64,000 nt of DNA from Cytophagaceae bacterium (GCA_006969745.1 CP030886.1:2019234-2083233); one strand, 5' to 3'; counted from the first letter of the stretch, positions 45,624 to 54,899 are shown. Notes: generated from the sequence alone by a model not told the origin. A program made the numbers and translations.

Positions 45624-46715
45624 ATGAATATGTTGAGCTTTATTATCTGGACAGTTGATCCTTCAATTTTTACTATTCCATTCATTGACATCACGCCTAG
45701 ATGGTACGGAATATTGTTTGCTGTAGGATTTTTGCTGTCTCAACAGGTATTCTTCAAAATCTTTAAGACAGAGGGCCGTCCTGAAAAAGATGTGGAACGG
45801 ATCACCGGATATATGGTAATTGCTACCATTGTAGGTGCTCGATTGGGCCATTGCCTATTTTATAACCCTAGCTATTACCTGTCAAATCCGATTAAGATTT
45901 TCATGATTTGGGAAGGTGGACTCGCCAGCCACGGTGGTGTTCTTGGCATCCTCATTGCCATCTACCTTTTCAGCAAAAAATATAAATATAGATACTTGTG
46001 GATATTGGATCGGATGGTCATAGTAGGGATGTTAACAGCCGCGCTGATCCGAACAGGAAATCTTTTCAATTCTGAAATGGAAGGAACCTTGACAAACTCC
46101 AACACAGGTATTGTCTATGCCAGAGCAACACTTGAAACGCTTAAATTTTCTCCCGACATTGAGGATGTAAACTTTCAAAAAGGAGGAGACATGGTAAGTG
46201 ATCAGCCCGGCATTGTTCCGATTAAAGCAATTGTTGAATATCGCAGAGGTGTAAAATTCACTGTTAAGGACAAAGATTTTGTTGAGAACAGACTTAAAGG
46301 AGCTTTAAATAGGTATCGAGAGGTAACAGAACATGTAGATTTTGGAAATGGACCGCTGGTTTACAAAAACTATCAGCAGGACGGCAAAGAATTTTTGGAA
46401 ATTTCGGCATTAGGCAAAGTCAGACATGCGGCGCAATTGTATGAGGCATTATATGCTGCGATTCTCATGGTATTGTTCTATTGGCTTTGGGCAAAAAGAA
46501 GAGAAGTACTTCCTCAAGGGTTCAATTTTGCCTTATTTATGATTGTATTCTGGGCGCTGCGATTTGCGGATGAATTTTTTAAGATGAACCAGGAGGCATT
46601 TGAAGACAATCTCGTTTTGAATATGGGACAAATCCTGAGCATTCCTATGATCCTCGGTGGATTTATTATTATGATATGGATCTATCGGAATGATCAGAAA
46701 ATGTCTGATTTTTGA
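45624..46715 (+). CDS. lgt: Prolipoprotein diacylglyceryl transferase with enlarged insert
   Basis: Inner-membrane enzyme that attaches diacylglycerol to the lipobox cysteine of lipoproteins, several of which are encoded nearby. Signature residues are in RWYGILFAVGF, the MIWEGGLASHGGVLGI region (catalytic-side His and Gly) and the ALIRTGNLFNSE motif (Lgt signature). The late RHAAQLYEAL matches the RHPSQLYE of E. coli Lgt. At 363 residues it exceeds the E. coli enzyme (291) because of a charged insert of about 85 residues after position 165. A terminator follows. Confidence 0.93.
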   Translation: MNMLSFIIWTVDPSIFTIPFIDITPRWYGILFAVGFLLSQQVFFKIFKTEGRPEKDVERITGYMVIATIVGARLGHCLFYNPSYYLSNPIKIFMIWEGGLASHGGVLGILIAIYLFSKKYKYRYLWILDRMVIVGMLTAALIRTGNLFNSEMEGTLTNSNTGIVYARATLETLKFSPDIEDVNFQKGGDMVSDQPGIVPIKAIVEYRRGVKFTVKDKDFVENRLKGALNRYREVTEHVDFGNGPLVYKNYQQDGKEFLEISALGKVRHAAQLYEALYAAILMVLFYWLWAKRREVLPQGFNFALFMIVFWALRFADEFFKMNQEAFEDNLVLNMGQILSIPMILGGFIIMIWIYRNDQKMSDF

Positions 46716-46721
46716 TAGACA

Positions 46722-46751
46722 CAAAAAAAGGGAGCACTTGCTCCCTTTTTT
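46722..46751. terminator. Bidirectional terminator between lgt and the small lipoprotein gene
   Basis: Stem GGGAGC (46730-46735) and GCTCCC (46740-46745), loop ACTT, flanked by seven A on the left and six T on the right; it lies six bases past the lgt stop and serves the convergent gene too. Confidence 0.88.
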
Positions 46752-46769
46752 GATTTATGTAGATCAATA

Positions 46770-47012
46770 TTATTGATCAGCTTCCTCAGCCATTTCGTCA
46801 GCAGCTTCCTCAGCTTCTGCAGCAAGAGAATCTACAGCTACTTCCAGTGAGTCCATAGCATCACCGGCAGCTTCTTCCATTTCACCCATTGCTTCTTCAG
46901 CAGCCTCTCCGGCTTCTTCTACAGCGTCCTCAGCTTCAGACTCAGATGAGGCAGATGATGAGCATGCACCTAGGAATGCTACCATCGCTAATAATAATAG
47001 TACTTTTTTCAT
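46770..47012 (-). CDS. Small Glu/Ala-rich lipoprotein
   Basis: 80-residue lipoprotein: signal peptide with lipobox FLGACSSS, then about 55 residues built almost wholly of Glu, Ala, Asp, Met and Ser in a regular pattern (AEEAMGEMEEAAGDAMDSL) that predicts one long acidic amphipathic helix. No known domain. It resembles other tiny acidic lipoproteins in Bacteroidota that may coat the outer membrane; function unknown. A GATCAATA/TATTGATC palindrome overlaps its stop codon. Confidence 0.7.
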   Translation of the reverse strand: MKKVLLLLAMVAFLGACSSSASSESEAEDAVEEAGEAAEEAMGEMEEAAGDAMDSLEVAVDSLAAEAEEAADEMAEEADQ

Positions 47013-47213
47013 TTTTGGTCAGGTTTAAAAATTGAACCATTAAAATTAGAAGGTTACGCATCATAAACAAATGATTGAACCCTTTTTGTCAAAAAACGCA
47101 AAATAAAAATTTACGTTTTATCAATTCATTTAAATATTTATTCCTGACGACTTGTCTTCTTTTTGTCTACTAAACCACCCCATTACTGCCATTTTGACTT
47201 GAAATAATGCAAT

Positions 47214-47228
47214 TATTCCATTGGAATA
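47214..47228. promoter_or_regulatory. Palindrome in the clpB promoter region
   Basis: TATTCCA T TGGAATA, a perfect 7-1-7 inverted repeat 43 bases before the clpB ATG, beside TTTTGACTTG and TAGCTTTTG elements that could form a promoter. It may be an operator for heat-shock control; speculative. Confidence 0.35.
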
Positions 47229-47270
47229 GCTTTTGTTATCCTCCGGTCATATACGAAATAGAATCGAAAA

Positions 47271-49886
47271 ATGAATTTCAATAATTATACAATAAAAGCA
47301 CAAGAAGCCTTACAAAAGGCAACTGAGATTGCCTCAGGTGGTGGCCAGCAGGTAATTGAGACAGGGCATCTACTCAAAGCAATTTTAATGTCTGATGAAA
47401 ACCTTGTTTCCTTCTTATTGAAGAAGCTTGGTACAAGTAAGCAAATGATTGAAACTCCGCTGGATGAGCTACTTCAAGGATATCCTCAAGTATCCGGTGG
47501 TCAGCCATACTTATCGAACGAAGCGGCAAAAGCATTGCAAAAGGCAGAGAAACACCTCAAAGATTTTGGAGATGAATACGTGGCTGTAGAGCACCTAATA
47601 CTTGGAATATTGGCAGGCAATGACAAAGCAGGTCAGATTTTGAAGGATGCTGGATTTCAAGAGAAGCAGCTGATTGCTGCTATTAAAGAATTACGTGGAG
47701 GAGAGAAAGTGACTGATCAGAATGCTGAATCAAAATATCGTTCTTTGGAGCGGTACTCCAAAAACCTAAATGAACTTGCCAAAAAAGGTAAAATTGATCC
47801 TGTGATTGGACGGGATGAAGAAATTCGACGAGTCCTTCAAATACTGGCTAGAAGAACCAAGAACAACCCAATTCTTTTAGGTGAACCAGGCGTCGGTAAA
47901 ACAGCTATCGTTGAAGGAATGGCCCAACGAATAGTAGATGGTGATGTTCCTGAGAATTTGAAATCGAAAACCATCATTTCACTGGACATGGGCCTGTTGG
48001 TAGCCGGAGCGAAATATAAAGGCGAGTTTGAGGAGCGATTGAAATCGGTGATCAAAGAAGTAACCGATAGTGATGGGGAGATCATTCTATTCATTGACGA
48101 GATCCATACACTGATTGGAGCAGGCGGGGGTGGTGAAGGCGCCATGGATGCCGCCAACCTATTGAAGCCGGCACTGGCACGTGGTGAACTCCATGCCATC
48201 GGAGCAACCACACTTCAGGAATATCAGAAGTACATTGAAAAAGATAAGGCGTTGGAGCGAAGGTTCCAGTCAATCGTAGTGGATGAACCTAGCGTTACGG
48301 ATGCTATTTCCATTCTTCGAGGGATCAAGGATAAATATGAAGTGCACCATGGAGTGCGTGTAAAAGATGATGCTGTCATAGCAGCAGTTGAGCTGTCAAG
48401 CAGATATATTTCTGATCGTTTTTTGCCTGATAAGGCAATTGACCTAATGGATGAGGCTGCCTCAAAGCTGCGCATTGAAATTGATTCCTTACCGGAAGAA
48501 CTTGACGAGCTTAACCGTAAGATCATGCAGCTTGAAATTGAGCGTGAAGCGATCCGAAGGGAAAAGAATAAAGACAAGGAAAAGCAACTCAATAAAGAGA
48601 TTGCAGATTTGGAAGCTGATAGAAAGGAAATTAAAGCAAAATGGGACAACGAGAAATCAGTGATTCAAGGCCTGCGTGAAGAAAAGGAAAATATTGAGCG
48701 GTTTAAGACTGAAGCCGAGCAGGCTGAGCGCGCCGGAGAATATGAGAAGGTAGCCGAGATCAGGTATGGCAAGATTGTAGAGTCAGAGCAGAAGCTGGCA
48801 GACTACCAAAAGCAGCTGATAGAAATGCAGGGAGAAAAAAGCTTGCTCAAAGAAGAAGTTGATCCGGAAGACATTGCAGAAGTAGTTGCAAAGTGGACAG
48901 GAATCCCGGTATCTAAAATGCTGCAAAGCGACCGTGAGAAGCTGATTCATTTGGAAGAAGAGCTCGGTAGACGTGTAGCAGGACAGACGGAGGCAATTCA
49001 AGCGGTGTCTGATGCTGTCCGTAGGAGCCGTGCGGGATTGCATGATCCAAAACGTCCGATCGGTTCTTTCATATTTCTGGGTACTACCGGTGTAGGTAAA
49101 ACAGAGCTTGCCAAAGCCTTGGCGGAATATCTTTTCAATGATGAGAATGCCATGGTGCGCATCGACATGTCCGAGTATCAAGAACGCCATGCGGTAAGCA
49201 GACTTATTGGAGCGCCTCCGGGATATGTTGGTTATGATGAAGGGGGACAGCTGACCGAATCAGTAAGAAGGAAACCTTATAGCGTCATCCTACTTGATGA
49301 AATTGAGAAAGCGCATCCGGATGTATTCAATATTTTGTTGCAAGTACTTGACGATGGCCGACTAACAGACAATAAAGGCAGAGTAGCTAATTTCAAGAAT
49401 ACCATTATCATCATGACCACAAACATTGGCTCGGGACTCATCCAGGAAAACTTTGAAAAGCTTGATGAAGCCAATCCGGAGCCAGTGATTGAAGAAACCA
49501 AGAATCAGGTGTTTGAACTACTGAAAAAATCGGTAAGACCGGAATTCTTAAATCGTGTGGATGAAACCATCATGTTCCGTCCACTGAGCAAAGAAGATCT
49601 TCAGAAAATAGTTGGTATTCAGTTCAGACTGATCCAGCAAAGATTGAAAGAAAACGGAATCAAAATCGAAGCGGATGACAAAGTATTAAAACACCTGGGT
49701 AAGATTGGATTTGATCCTCAGTTTGGAGCTCGTCCGCTTAAGCGGGTACTGCAGCGTGAGATTCTCAATGAATTGTCCAAAGAGATTCTTGCAGGTAACA
49801 TCGCTAAAGATTCAGTTATTGGTGTGACTCTTTCAGAAAGTGGTCAAGTTGAATTCTTGAATCTTGACGCGGTAGAAATTGAGTAA
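47271..49886 (+). CDS. clpB: ATP-dependent disaggregase ClpB
   Basis: Hsp100 chaperone of 871 residues that rescues aggregated protein with DnaK. Order: Clp N domain repeats (1-150), first AAA domain with Walker A GEPGVGKT and Walker [10 protein letters not shown], coiled-coil middle domain (about 410-525, long Glu/Lys/Arg helices with [18 protein letters not shown]), second AAA domain with [16 protein letters not shown], Walker [11 protein letters not shown], and C-terminal ClpB-D2-small domain. The coiled-coil middle segment separates it from ClpA/ClpC. A small ORF overlaps its end. Confidence 0.97.
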   Translation: MNFNNYTIKAQEALQKATEIASGGGQQVIETGHLLKAILMSDENLVSFLLKKLGTSKQMIETPLDELLQGYPQVSGGQPYLSNEAAKALQKAEKHLKDFGDEYVAVEHLILGILAGNDKAGQILKDAGFQEKQLIAAIKELRGGEKVTDQNAESKYRSLERYSKNLNELAKKGKIDPVIGRDEEIRRVLQILARRTKNNPILLGEPGVGKTAIVEGMAQRIVDGDVPENLKSKTIISLDMGLLVAGAKYKGEFEERLKSVIKEVTDSDGEIILFIDEIHTLIGAGGGGEGAMDAANLLKPALARGELHAIGATTLQEYQKYIEKDKALERRFQSIVVDEPSVTDAISILRGIKDKYEVHHGVRVKDDAVIAAVELSSRYISDRFLPDKAIDLMDEAASKLRIEIDSLPEELDELNRKIMQLEIEREAIRREKNKDKEKQLNKEIADLEADRKEIKAKWDNEKSVIQGLREEKENIERFKTEAEQAERAGEYEKVAEIRYGKIVESEQKLADYQKQLIEMQGEKSLLKEEVDPEDIAEVVAKWTGIPVSKMLQSDREKLIHLEEELGRRVAGQTEAIQAVSDAVRRSRAGLHDPKRPIGSFIFLGTTGVGKTELAKALAEYLFNDENAMVRIDMSEYQERHAVSRLIGAPPGYVGYDEGGQLTESVRRKPYSVILLDEIEKAHPDVFNILLQVLDDGRLTDNKGRVANFKNTIIIMTTNIGSGLIQENFEKLDEANPEPVIEETKNQVFELLKKSVRPEFLNRVDETIMFRPLSKEDLQKIVGIQFRLIQQRLKENGIKIEADDKVLKHLGKIGFDPQFGARPLKRVLQREILNELSKEILAGNIAKDSVIGVTLSESGQVEFLNLDAVEIE

Positions 49887-50025
49887 AGCCTGGAAGGTTT
49901 TTAAAAGAATATGTTGGGTGGCGATCATTGGTACAATGATCGCTTTCCACAACATGTACAATCAGGAATTTAAATCTGTAGAAGAGGATAGAATAGAGAT
50001 GATTGCTGAGAATGAAGAAGAATAA
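49879..50025 (+). CDS. Candidate 48-residue membrane protein overlapping clpB stop
   Basis: Short frame from a TTG that overlaps the last codons of clpB. The product would be [10 protein letters not shown], then a hydrophobic segment ([13 protein letters not shown]) and an acidic tail ([16 protein letters not shown]): one transmembrane helix with a basic cytoplasmic n-region. The amphipathic order and the overlap with clpB favour a real small gene, translationally coupled to it; there is no homologue I know. It could also be a chance frame. Confidence 0.45.
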   Translation: MSKAWKVFKRICWVAIIGTMIAFHNMYNQEFKSVEEDRIEMIAENEEE

Positions 50026-50120
50026 TTAAACCGACTTCATTAAAAAATTCATCATCTGATGAACCAACTCTACAAGATTCTCCTTAAATTTATTCTACAA
50101 TTACCCGTAACAAATACGTC

Positions 50121-50288
50121 ATGACTGCAGAAGAAATCCAATCCCAAATCGAAGAATTAGAAGCTAAATTGACTGGAGACATGTTTAATGACATGGAGAT
50201 CAAGGACAAAATTCATAACCTGAAAATGAAGCAAAACGGCACTCGGCCCATGAACTCAGAAATCGAGTGCGTAGGCTGTGGAAGTTAA
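50121..50288 (+). CDS. 55-residue protein ending in CVGCGS
   Basis: ATG-started frame MTAEEIQSQIEELEAKLTG..., a helical, charged N-terminal half followed by a short linker and the C-terminal tail IECVGCGS. From memory, proteins with a similar helical start and the terminal CVGCGS occur across Bacteroidota as hypothetical proteins, which I cannot check here. The terminal CxxCG may bind a metal or be modified. The gap before it (50026-50120) shows no other gene. The recurring palindrome lies three bases after its stop. Confidence 0.7.
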   Translation: MTAEEIQSQIEELEAKLTGDMFNDMEIKDKIHNLKMKQNGTRPMNSEIECVGCGS

Positions 50289-50290
50289 GA

Positions 50291-50305
50291 ATTATCAATT
50301 GATAA
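50291..50305. promoter_or_regulatory. Second copy of the ATTATCAATTGATAA palindrome
   Basis: Contains the perfect palindrome TTATCAATTGATAA and is identical over 15 bases to 34660-34674. It lies between the 55-residue gene and the VCBS protein gene, 62 bases before the latter's ATG. Confidence 0.5.
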
Positions 50306-50367
50306 CATTCTAATTTTCAGGAAACTGCGTATTTTTGGTGTTGCTGGAACCGTCAACACTACCACTG

Positions 50368-52605
50368 ATGCGCAAACAAAACCTAATTGCATGGTGTATA
50401 ACATTCGCCTTGTTAGTCACCACTTCTCTCCATTCTCAGACGTTTACCCTTCAAACCGGCACGGGTGCCGAAATTGGAGGAAATAAAGATGGAGGTGCCG
50501 TATGGGCAGACTTTGATAACGATGGAGACCTGGATCTTCTCGTCAACACAAATGTAAATACTGCTGCGGGCCGAACCCGACTCCTACAAAGTGATGGCGC
50601 TGCTGACCCATCTTTTACCGATGTAACTACAACGCTCGCCGGCGGACTTGATAATGTGCGCTGTGAACGTTCTATTATTTGGGGTGACTTGAATAATGAC
50701 GGGAATATGGATTTCGTAAGAAATGCACACTCAAGAATTGAATTCTACATTAACCGAGGGACGGACAGTACACCGAATTATCAGTTTGGTGTAGGCACTG
50801 GTCAAACTCCGAACTTTATTTTCACAGATTTACAACAAGACGGTTGCTCTCAGGGTGACGGATTAAATTCCGAAGGTTTAGCACTTCTCGATTATAACAA
50901 TGACGGCTGGTTGGATTTAGTTATTGAAAATGCAGAATGCGGCGTTGATATTTTAGAAAACCAGCAGCTAGACGGGGCAGCAACTAGAGGAGTTTTACTC
51001 GAAGATAATGGTGACAGTGATGGCAATTCAGAAAGTGCGGCAGAAGCTACAGGCAACGATTTTATGCAGCACGTATCAATAACCGGAAATACGCTCGGCC
51101 TGGAACTTACAGGTCAGAACGGAGATTACATGGCAAGCGGAGATTACGATGCTGATGGATACGTAGATTTTATAGTAAGAAAACCATCCAATGCCACAGG
51201 CTACAAATTGTACACAAACGATGGTGATGGAACCTTTACTCCAAACACTACTGTCCCGGAAAACAATGCTGCCACCGATGCTGACAACAGCAATAAAGGA
51301 GGGGTAATTTTTTGTGATTTCGATCTGGACGGAGATCTGGATATGTATTGGACGGATGCTGGCACAAACCAGGTTTGGCTTCAAACAACCGCCGGAACGT
51401 TTACAGCATCGGCGAAACCGACAATACCGGGCACACCGAATATAGATGGATGTGCTTGTGCGGATGTAGACGCAGATGGAGACATTGATTTGTTTTTAGG
51501 AAACAATACGGGCAACAGCTATCTATACATTAATACTACCTCGGGTACCAATAGTGTGGCCAATCTCAGCTTTACAAGGACGGATATTGCAGTCAATGCG
51601 AATGCAGAAGGTGTCAATCTTGTAGACTATGACGATGATGGAGACTATGATATTTACGTAAATGTCAATGGAGGGAACAACCAAATCTGGGAAAATGATC
51701 TCTGCGATGGCGGAGGATGCGACTACCTGAAAGTATTTACACAGGATTGTGTGGATGGCACTACAACTACACGTCCAATAGTAGGAGCAACAATGGTTAT
51801 TAGTGACGATATGGGCAACATTGTTTCGGGAGCTCAAAGCGGAAGTACTTCAGCTGGTCACGGAGCTCAAAATCCTCCCGTTACCATCTTTAGCCTTCCG
51901 GATATGACATCCGACTATACCATAGATATTACATTTCCAGAGAAAAATGGAACGATCGAAACGTACTCTTATGATTTCAATGCCGCAGATATTGTGGACA
52001 ATACACTGACGCTCACTTCAGTAAATGGAACTGATGGGTCATCATGCGACTCTTTTTCAGTATTGCCGGTTGAGTTGATTTCTTTCTACTCAATGGTGGA
52101 AGACCAGAACATTCGCCTCGAATGGTCGACAGCATCTGAATTAAACAATGACTACTTTGAAATAGAACGATCTTTGGATGGAACGTCATTCAAGCATATT
52201 GGAACAGTAAGAGGTCACGGTACGACCGCTGAGCAGCAGAAATATTCGTTTACAGACCAAAGTCCAGTTCAAGGCGCAAATTATTATCGATTGGTTCAAT
52301 ACGATTACGATGGAGTGAACGAACATATCGGCACCATTATAGCTTTCTTTGAAGCAAGCGATGAGATGATCGTTTATCCCAATCCAGTAATTGATAAGAT
52401 CAAAGTATTTCTTGGGGCACAGTTTAGTCGAACAGAAATCAAAATATCATTAACTGATCTTTCCGGTAAAATGGTATGGGAGAAAGAATTAAATGCGCCA
52501 GAATCAAACGTAGAAATCAACCTAGAAAATCTCAGACAAGGTCAGTACTTTATTCAAGTAAGCAATGATTCATTCACCTCAAGACAAAGAATAAGCGTGA
52601 AGTAG
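50368..52605 (+). CDS. VCBS/FG-GAP repeat protein, T9SS cargo
   Basis: 745-residue secreted protein. Signal peptide to about residue 25 (ending SLHSQ). The N-terminal 430 residues hold seven calcium-loop repeats of the type DxDxDGxxDLxV: ADFDNDGDLDLLV, GDLNNDGNMDFV, LDYNNDGWLDLVI, GDYDADGYVDFIV, CDFDLDGDLDMYW, ADVDADGDIDLFL, VDYDDDGDYDIYV, i.e. an FG-GAP propeller. A beta-sandwich follows (about 455-560), then FSVLPVELISFYSM and a T9SS type A sorting domain at the end (VYPNPVIDKIKV, YFIQVSNDSFTSRQRISVK). The ATG at 50368 (MRKQN) is preferred over a GTG/TTG-type start at 50335. Confidence 0.88.
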   Translation: MRKQNLIAWCITFALLVTTSLHSQTFTLQTGTGAEIGGNKDGGAVWADFDNDGDLDLLVNTNVNTAAGRTRLLQSDGAADPSFTDVTTTLAGGLDNVRCERSIIWGDLNNDGNMDFVRNAHSRIEFYINRGTDSTPNYQFGVGTGQTPNFIFTDLQQDGCSQGDGLNSEGLALLDYNNDGWLDLVIENAECGVDILENQQLDGAATRGVLLEDNGDSDGNSESAAEATGNDFMQHVSITGNTLGLELTGQNGDYMASGDYDADGYVDFIVRKPSNATGYKLYTNDGDGTFTPNTTVPENNAATDADNSNKGGVIFCDFDLDGDLDMYWTDAGTNQVWLQTTAGTFTASAKPTIPGTPNIDGCACADVDADGDIDLFLGNNTGNSYLYINTTSGTNSVANLSFTRTDIAVNANAEGVNLVDYDDDGDYDIYVNVNGGNNQIWENDLCDGGGCDYLKVFTQDCVDGTTTTRPIVGATMVISDDMGNIVSGAQSGSTSAGHGAQNPPVTIFSLPDMTSDYTIDITFPEKNGTIETYSYDFNAADIVDNTLTLTSVNGTDGSSCDSFSVLPVELISFYSMVEDQNIRLEWSTASELNNDYFEIERSLDGTSFKHIGTVRGHGTTAEQQKYSFTDQSPVQGANYYRLVQYDYDGVNEHIGTIIAFFEASDEMIVYPNPVIDKIKVFLGAQFSRTEIKISLTDLSGKMVWEKELNAPESNVEINLENLRQGQYFIQVSNDSFTSRQRISVK

Positions 52606-52652
52606 AAACTTTTCAGAAGTAATTCTGTCTTTAGCCTGTAAGTTGAGATTAT

Positions 52653-53867
52653 ATGAGATCTATTCAGGCAGCACTCTTTTTATTTCTTGTTTCAGTAAGT
52701 TCTTCCCTTGCGCAGGAAGAATCCAAATATGATTACATCTCCAGCTACGGAGAACAAGGCCATAGCAGCTTTGCATTAGTAAGGAAGGAAAATCGTTACG
52801 GACTGATAGACCGGCAAGGCAAGGAAATTCTGTCACCGGAATATGACAAGATTTACCGCTTTGGAGAATCAGGAGGTAACTGGGCAAAACTTCAAAAAGA
52901 AGGCCTATATGGGTTTATCGATCGGTCGGGAAGTGTGGTAGTGAAGCCGATCTATGATCGCATATATTCATTTGGTGAGAAAAGCTCCAACTGGGCGATG
53001 ATAGAACAAAACGGCCTCTATGGCTTTCTTGACAGAACCGGGGAGGAGGTGGTCTCACCAATCTATTCAAGCATTGGTTCGTTCACCTATAATGGAGCAG
53101 CATGGGCACGAGTTCAGCGGAGCGGGTTATATGGATTTATCGATCGGGCAGGGAAAGAAGTTGTTCCAACATCCTACCAGCGGATCGGGAGTTTTGGCTC
53201 TATTGGGACTGATTGGGCAAAGGTCGAGCAAAATGGGTTGAATGGATTTATTGATCGATCTGGCAAAGAAATAGTACCTCCAAGATACACCTCTGTATCT
53301 TCATTTGGAACAATTGCAAATCATTGGGCACGTGTTGAGCAAAACGGACTCTACGGGGTAATTGATCGAAAGGGGAAAGAGGTAATTACACCTAAGTATG
53401 AACGAATATATGATTTCGGTAACCGGGGAGCATCGAATCTAGCCATGGTAAGGAGGTCTGGCATGTTTGGCCTCATTGACAAAACAGGACGAGAGGTCGT
53501 GCCCGCCATTTATGATAAGATCGGGTATTTTGATCGTCAAAACTCCGATTGGGCGCTTATTGAGAAAGATGGCAAGTTTGGATTTATTGATAAAAGTGGA
53601 AAAGTAGTGGTGCCTGTAGCAATGACAGACTTAAGCAGTAGTTTTCACGAGCTAAGCGACCATTTCAGTTCCAGAGGCACACACATTGGAAATATAGGCC
53701 CGGTTAAGAAATATTGGGTTAGCGATTTCGTGGGAAAATATGCTTTGATCAAAAGCAAAAAAACCTGGCAGCTTGGCGTGATCAATAAAGATTTTGACGT
53801 GGTTGTGCCTGTAGAATACAAAAGGATACTTGTGGATCAGGCAGGCAGTATACATGTATGGAAGTGA
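52653..53867 (+). CDS. Exported WG-repeat protein
   Basis: 404-residue protein with a signal peptide (1-20) and eight clear WG beta-hairpin repeats of about 45 residues, each of the form GLYGFIDRxGKEVVxPxYxxIxxFG followed by NWAxVxxNG (first at about residue 45, last near 320), and a degenerate ninth at the C-terminus (WQLGVINKDFDVVVP). WG repeats form curved binding surfaces; ligand unknown. The high internal similarity indicates recent repeat expansion. A nested palindrome follows its stop. Confidence 0.9.
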   Translation: MRSIQAALFLFLVSVSSSLAQEESKYDYISSYGEQGHSSFALVRKENRYGLIDRQGKEILSPEYDKIYRFGESGGNWAKLQKEGLYGFIDRSGSVVVKPIYDRIYSFGEKSSNWAMIEQNGLYGFLDRTGEEVVSPIYSSIGSFTYNGAAWARVQRSGLYGFIDRAGKEVVPTSYQRIGSFGSIGTDWAKVEQNGLNGFIDRSGKEIVPPRYTSVSSFGTIANHWARVEQNGLYGVIDRKGKEVITPKYERIYDFGNRGASNLAMVRRSGMFGLIDKTGREVVPAIYDKIGYFDRQNSDWALIEKDGKFGFIDKSGKVVVPVAMTDLSSSFHELSDHFSSRGTHIGNIGPVKKYWVSDFVGKYALIKSKKTWQLGVINKDFDVVVPVEYKRILVDQAGSIHVWK

Positions 53868-53886
53868 GTTTGACAGGTTTGCTAAG

Positions 53887-53952
53887 TCATCCTGAACTTG
53901 TTTCAGGATCTAAATTGAACCATAAATAGATTCTGAAACAAGTTCAGAATGA
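53887..53952. repeat. Nested palindromic (REP-like) element
   Basis: Two 26-base arms at 53887-53912 and 53927-53952 are inverted copies with two differences and a 14-base spacer. Each arm is itself a hairpin: CCTGAA-CTTGT-TTCAGG in the first and TTCTGAA-ACAAG-TTCAGAA in the second. It sits between convergent genes and could act as a bidirectional terminator or be a mobile REP-type unit. Confidence 0.75.
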
Positions 53953-53986
53953 CATGGACATTACAAGCCTGTCAAACTCAATATTC

Positions 53987-54823
53987 TCACTTAAATACTT
54001 CGCTGAATAATACTTTCATCTCTTCCCAGCTTGCGCTATCTGCCTCCGCATTATATGCCAATGGCAAACCAAACTCTTCACCAAGTGCATCAGCACCTTT
54101 ATTGGTAAATGCATGCTTAGCTCCTTCGTATGATACATACGTGTAATCTACTCCTGCACCGTCCATCACCGCTTTAAAGTCTGCAACTTGCTGTTCCGAT
54201 ACCCAAGGATCTTCAGCACCGTTGGCAACCAGTACTTTTGCCTTTACCGACCCTTCTCCTTCGGGCATAATTGGTAAGCCAAGTCCTGCATGAAATGCAG
54301 CTACACCATCCAGGTCATAACCAGCATTTGCCATGCTCAAAGCCATTGTGCCTCCAAAGCAATAGCCAACAACGCCAATTTTCTCCGAATCAACATTTGG
54401 GTGATTTTTAAGTTGTTCTAAGGCGCTCTCAAAGCGAGCCTTGGCCAAATCCATGTTGCTTACAACAGCCGTCATGAATTTTCCTGCATCATCCGGGTGA
54501 TTGGTGTTTTTACCATCACCGTACATATCTAACGCAAATGCGACATACCCCAACTCTGCCAGCATATCAGCTCGTTCTCTAGAGTGCTCGTTATGGCCCC
54601 ACCATTCATGGATCACCAGTACTCCAGGTTTTTTTCCATCACTTTCTGAAACTGCAAAGTATCCTTTCAAGGTGGTGGAATCAGCAGAATATGTGACCTC
54701 ACCTGCTGGTGCAGCTACCTCCTCAGCGGTCTCCGCCTCTTCTGAAGTTTCTTCATTTTGGGTGGAGGTACATGCCACAGCAAACATTCCGAGTAGGAAT
54801 GCATATAACAGTTTTATTTTCAT
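53987..54823 (-). CDS. Dienelactone-hydrolase-family lipoprotein
   Basis: 278-residue lipoprotein (lipobox AVACTSTQ) with an acidic linker and a dienelactone-hydrolase-like alpha/beta domain: VLVIHEWWGHNEHSRERADML, FALDMYGDGKNT, nucleophile elbow VGYCFGGTMAL with Cys as in dienelactone hydrolase, the acid in NGAEDPWVSEQQ and the His in GAKHAFTN. It likely hydrolyses small esters or lactones in the periplasm or at the outer membrane. Start and lipobox are clear. Cotranscription with TonB, 76 bases upstream, is possible. Confidence 0.88.
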   Translation of the reverse strand: MKIKLLYAFLLGMFAVACTSTQNEETSEEAETAEEVAAPAGEVTYSADSTTLKGYFAVSESDGKKPGVLVIHEWWGHNEHSRERADMLAELGYVAFALDMYGDGKNTNHPDDAGKFMTAVVSNMDLAKARFESALEQLKNHPNVDSEKIGVVGYCFGGTMALSMANAGYDLDGVAAFHAGLGLPIMPEGEGSVKAKVLVANGAEDPWVSEQQVADFKAVMDGAGVDYTYVSYEGAKHAFTNKGADALGEEFGLPLAYNAEADSASWEEMKVLFSEVFK

Positions 54824-54899
54824 CTTTTTAAGGTTTTAGTTTTCACTAAAGTTAACAATGAAACGAAAACTGAGCTATTTAAATAGATGGGAATATCTG

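Noticed and set aside
46762-46778. GATCAATA-T-TATTGATC palindrome as an operator
   Set aside because: It overlaps the stop codon of a small lipoprotein gene and is downstream, not in a promoter; it may be chance or a minor terminator stem.
48224-48649. 141-codon minus-strand frame rich in Ser and Leu
   Set aside because: Antisense to the clpB coiled coil; composition is that of reverse-read Glu/Lys codons.
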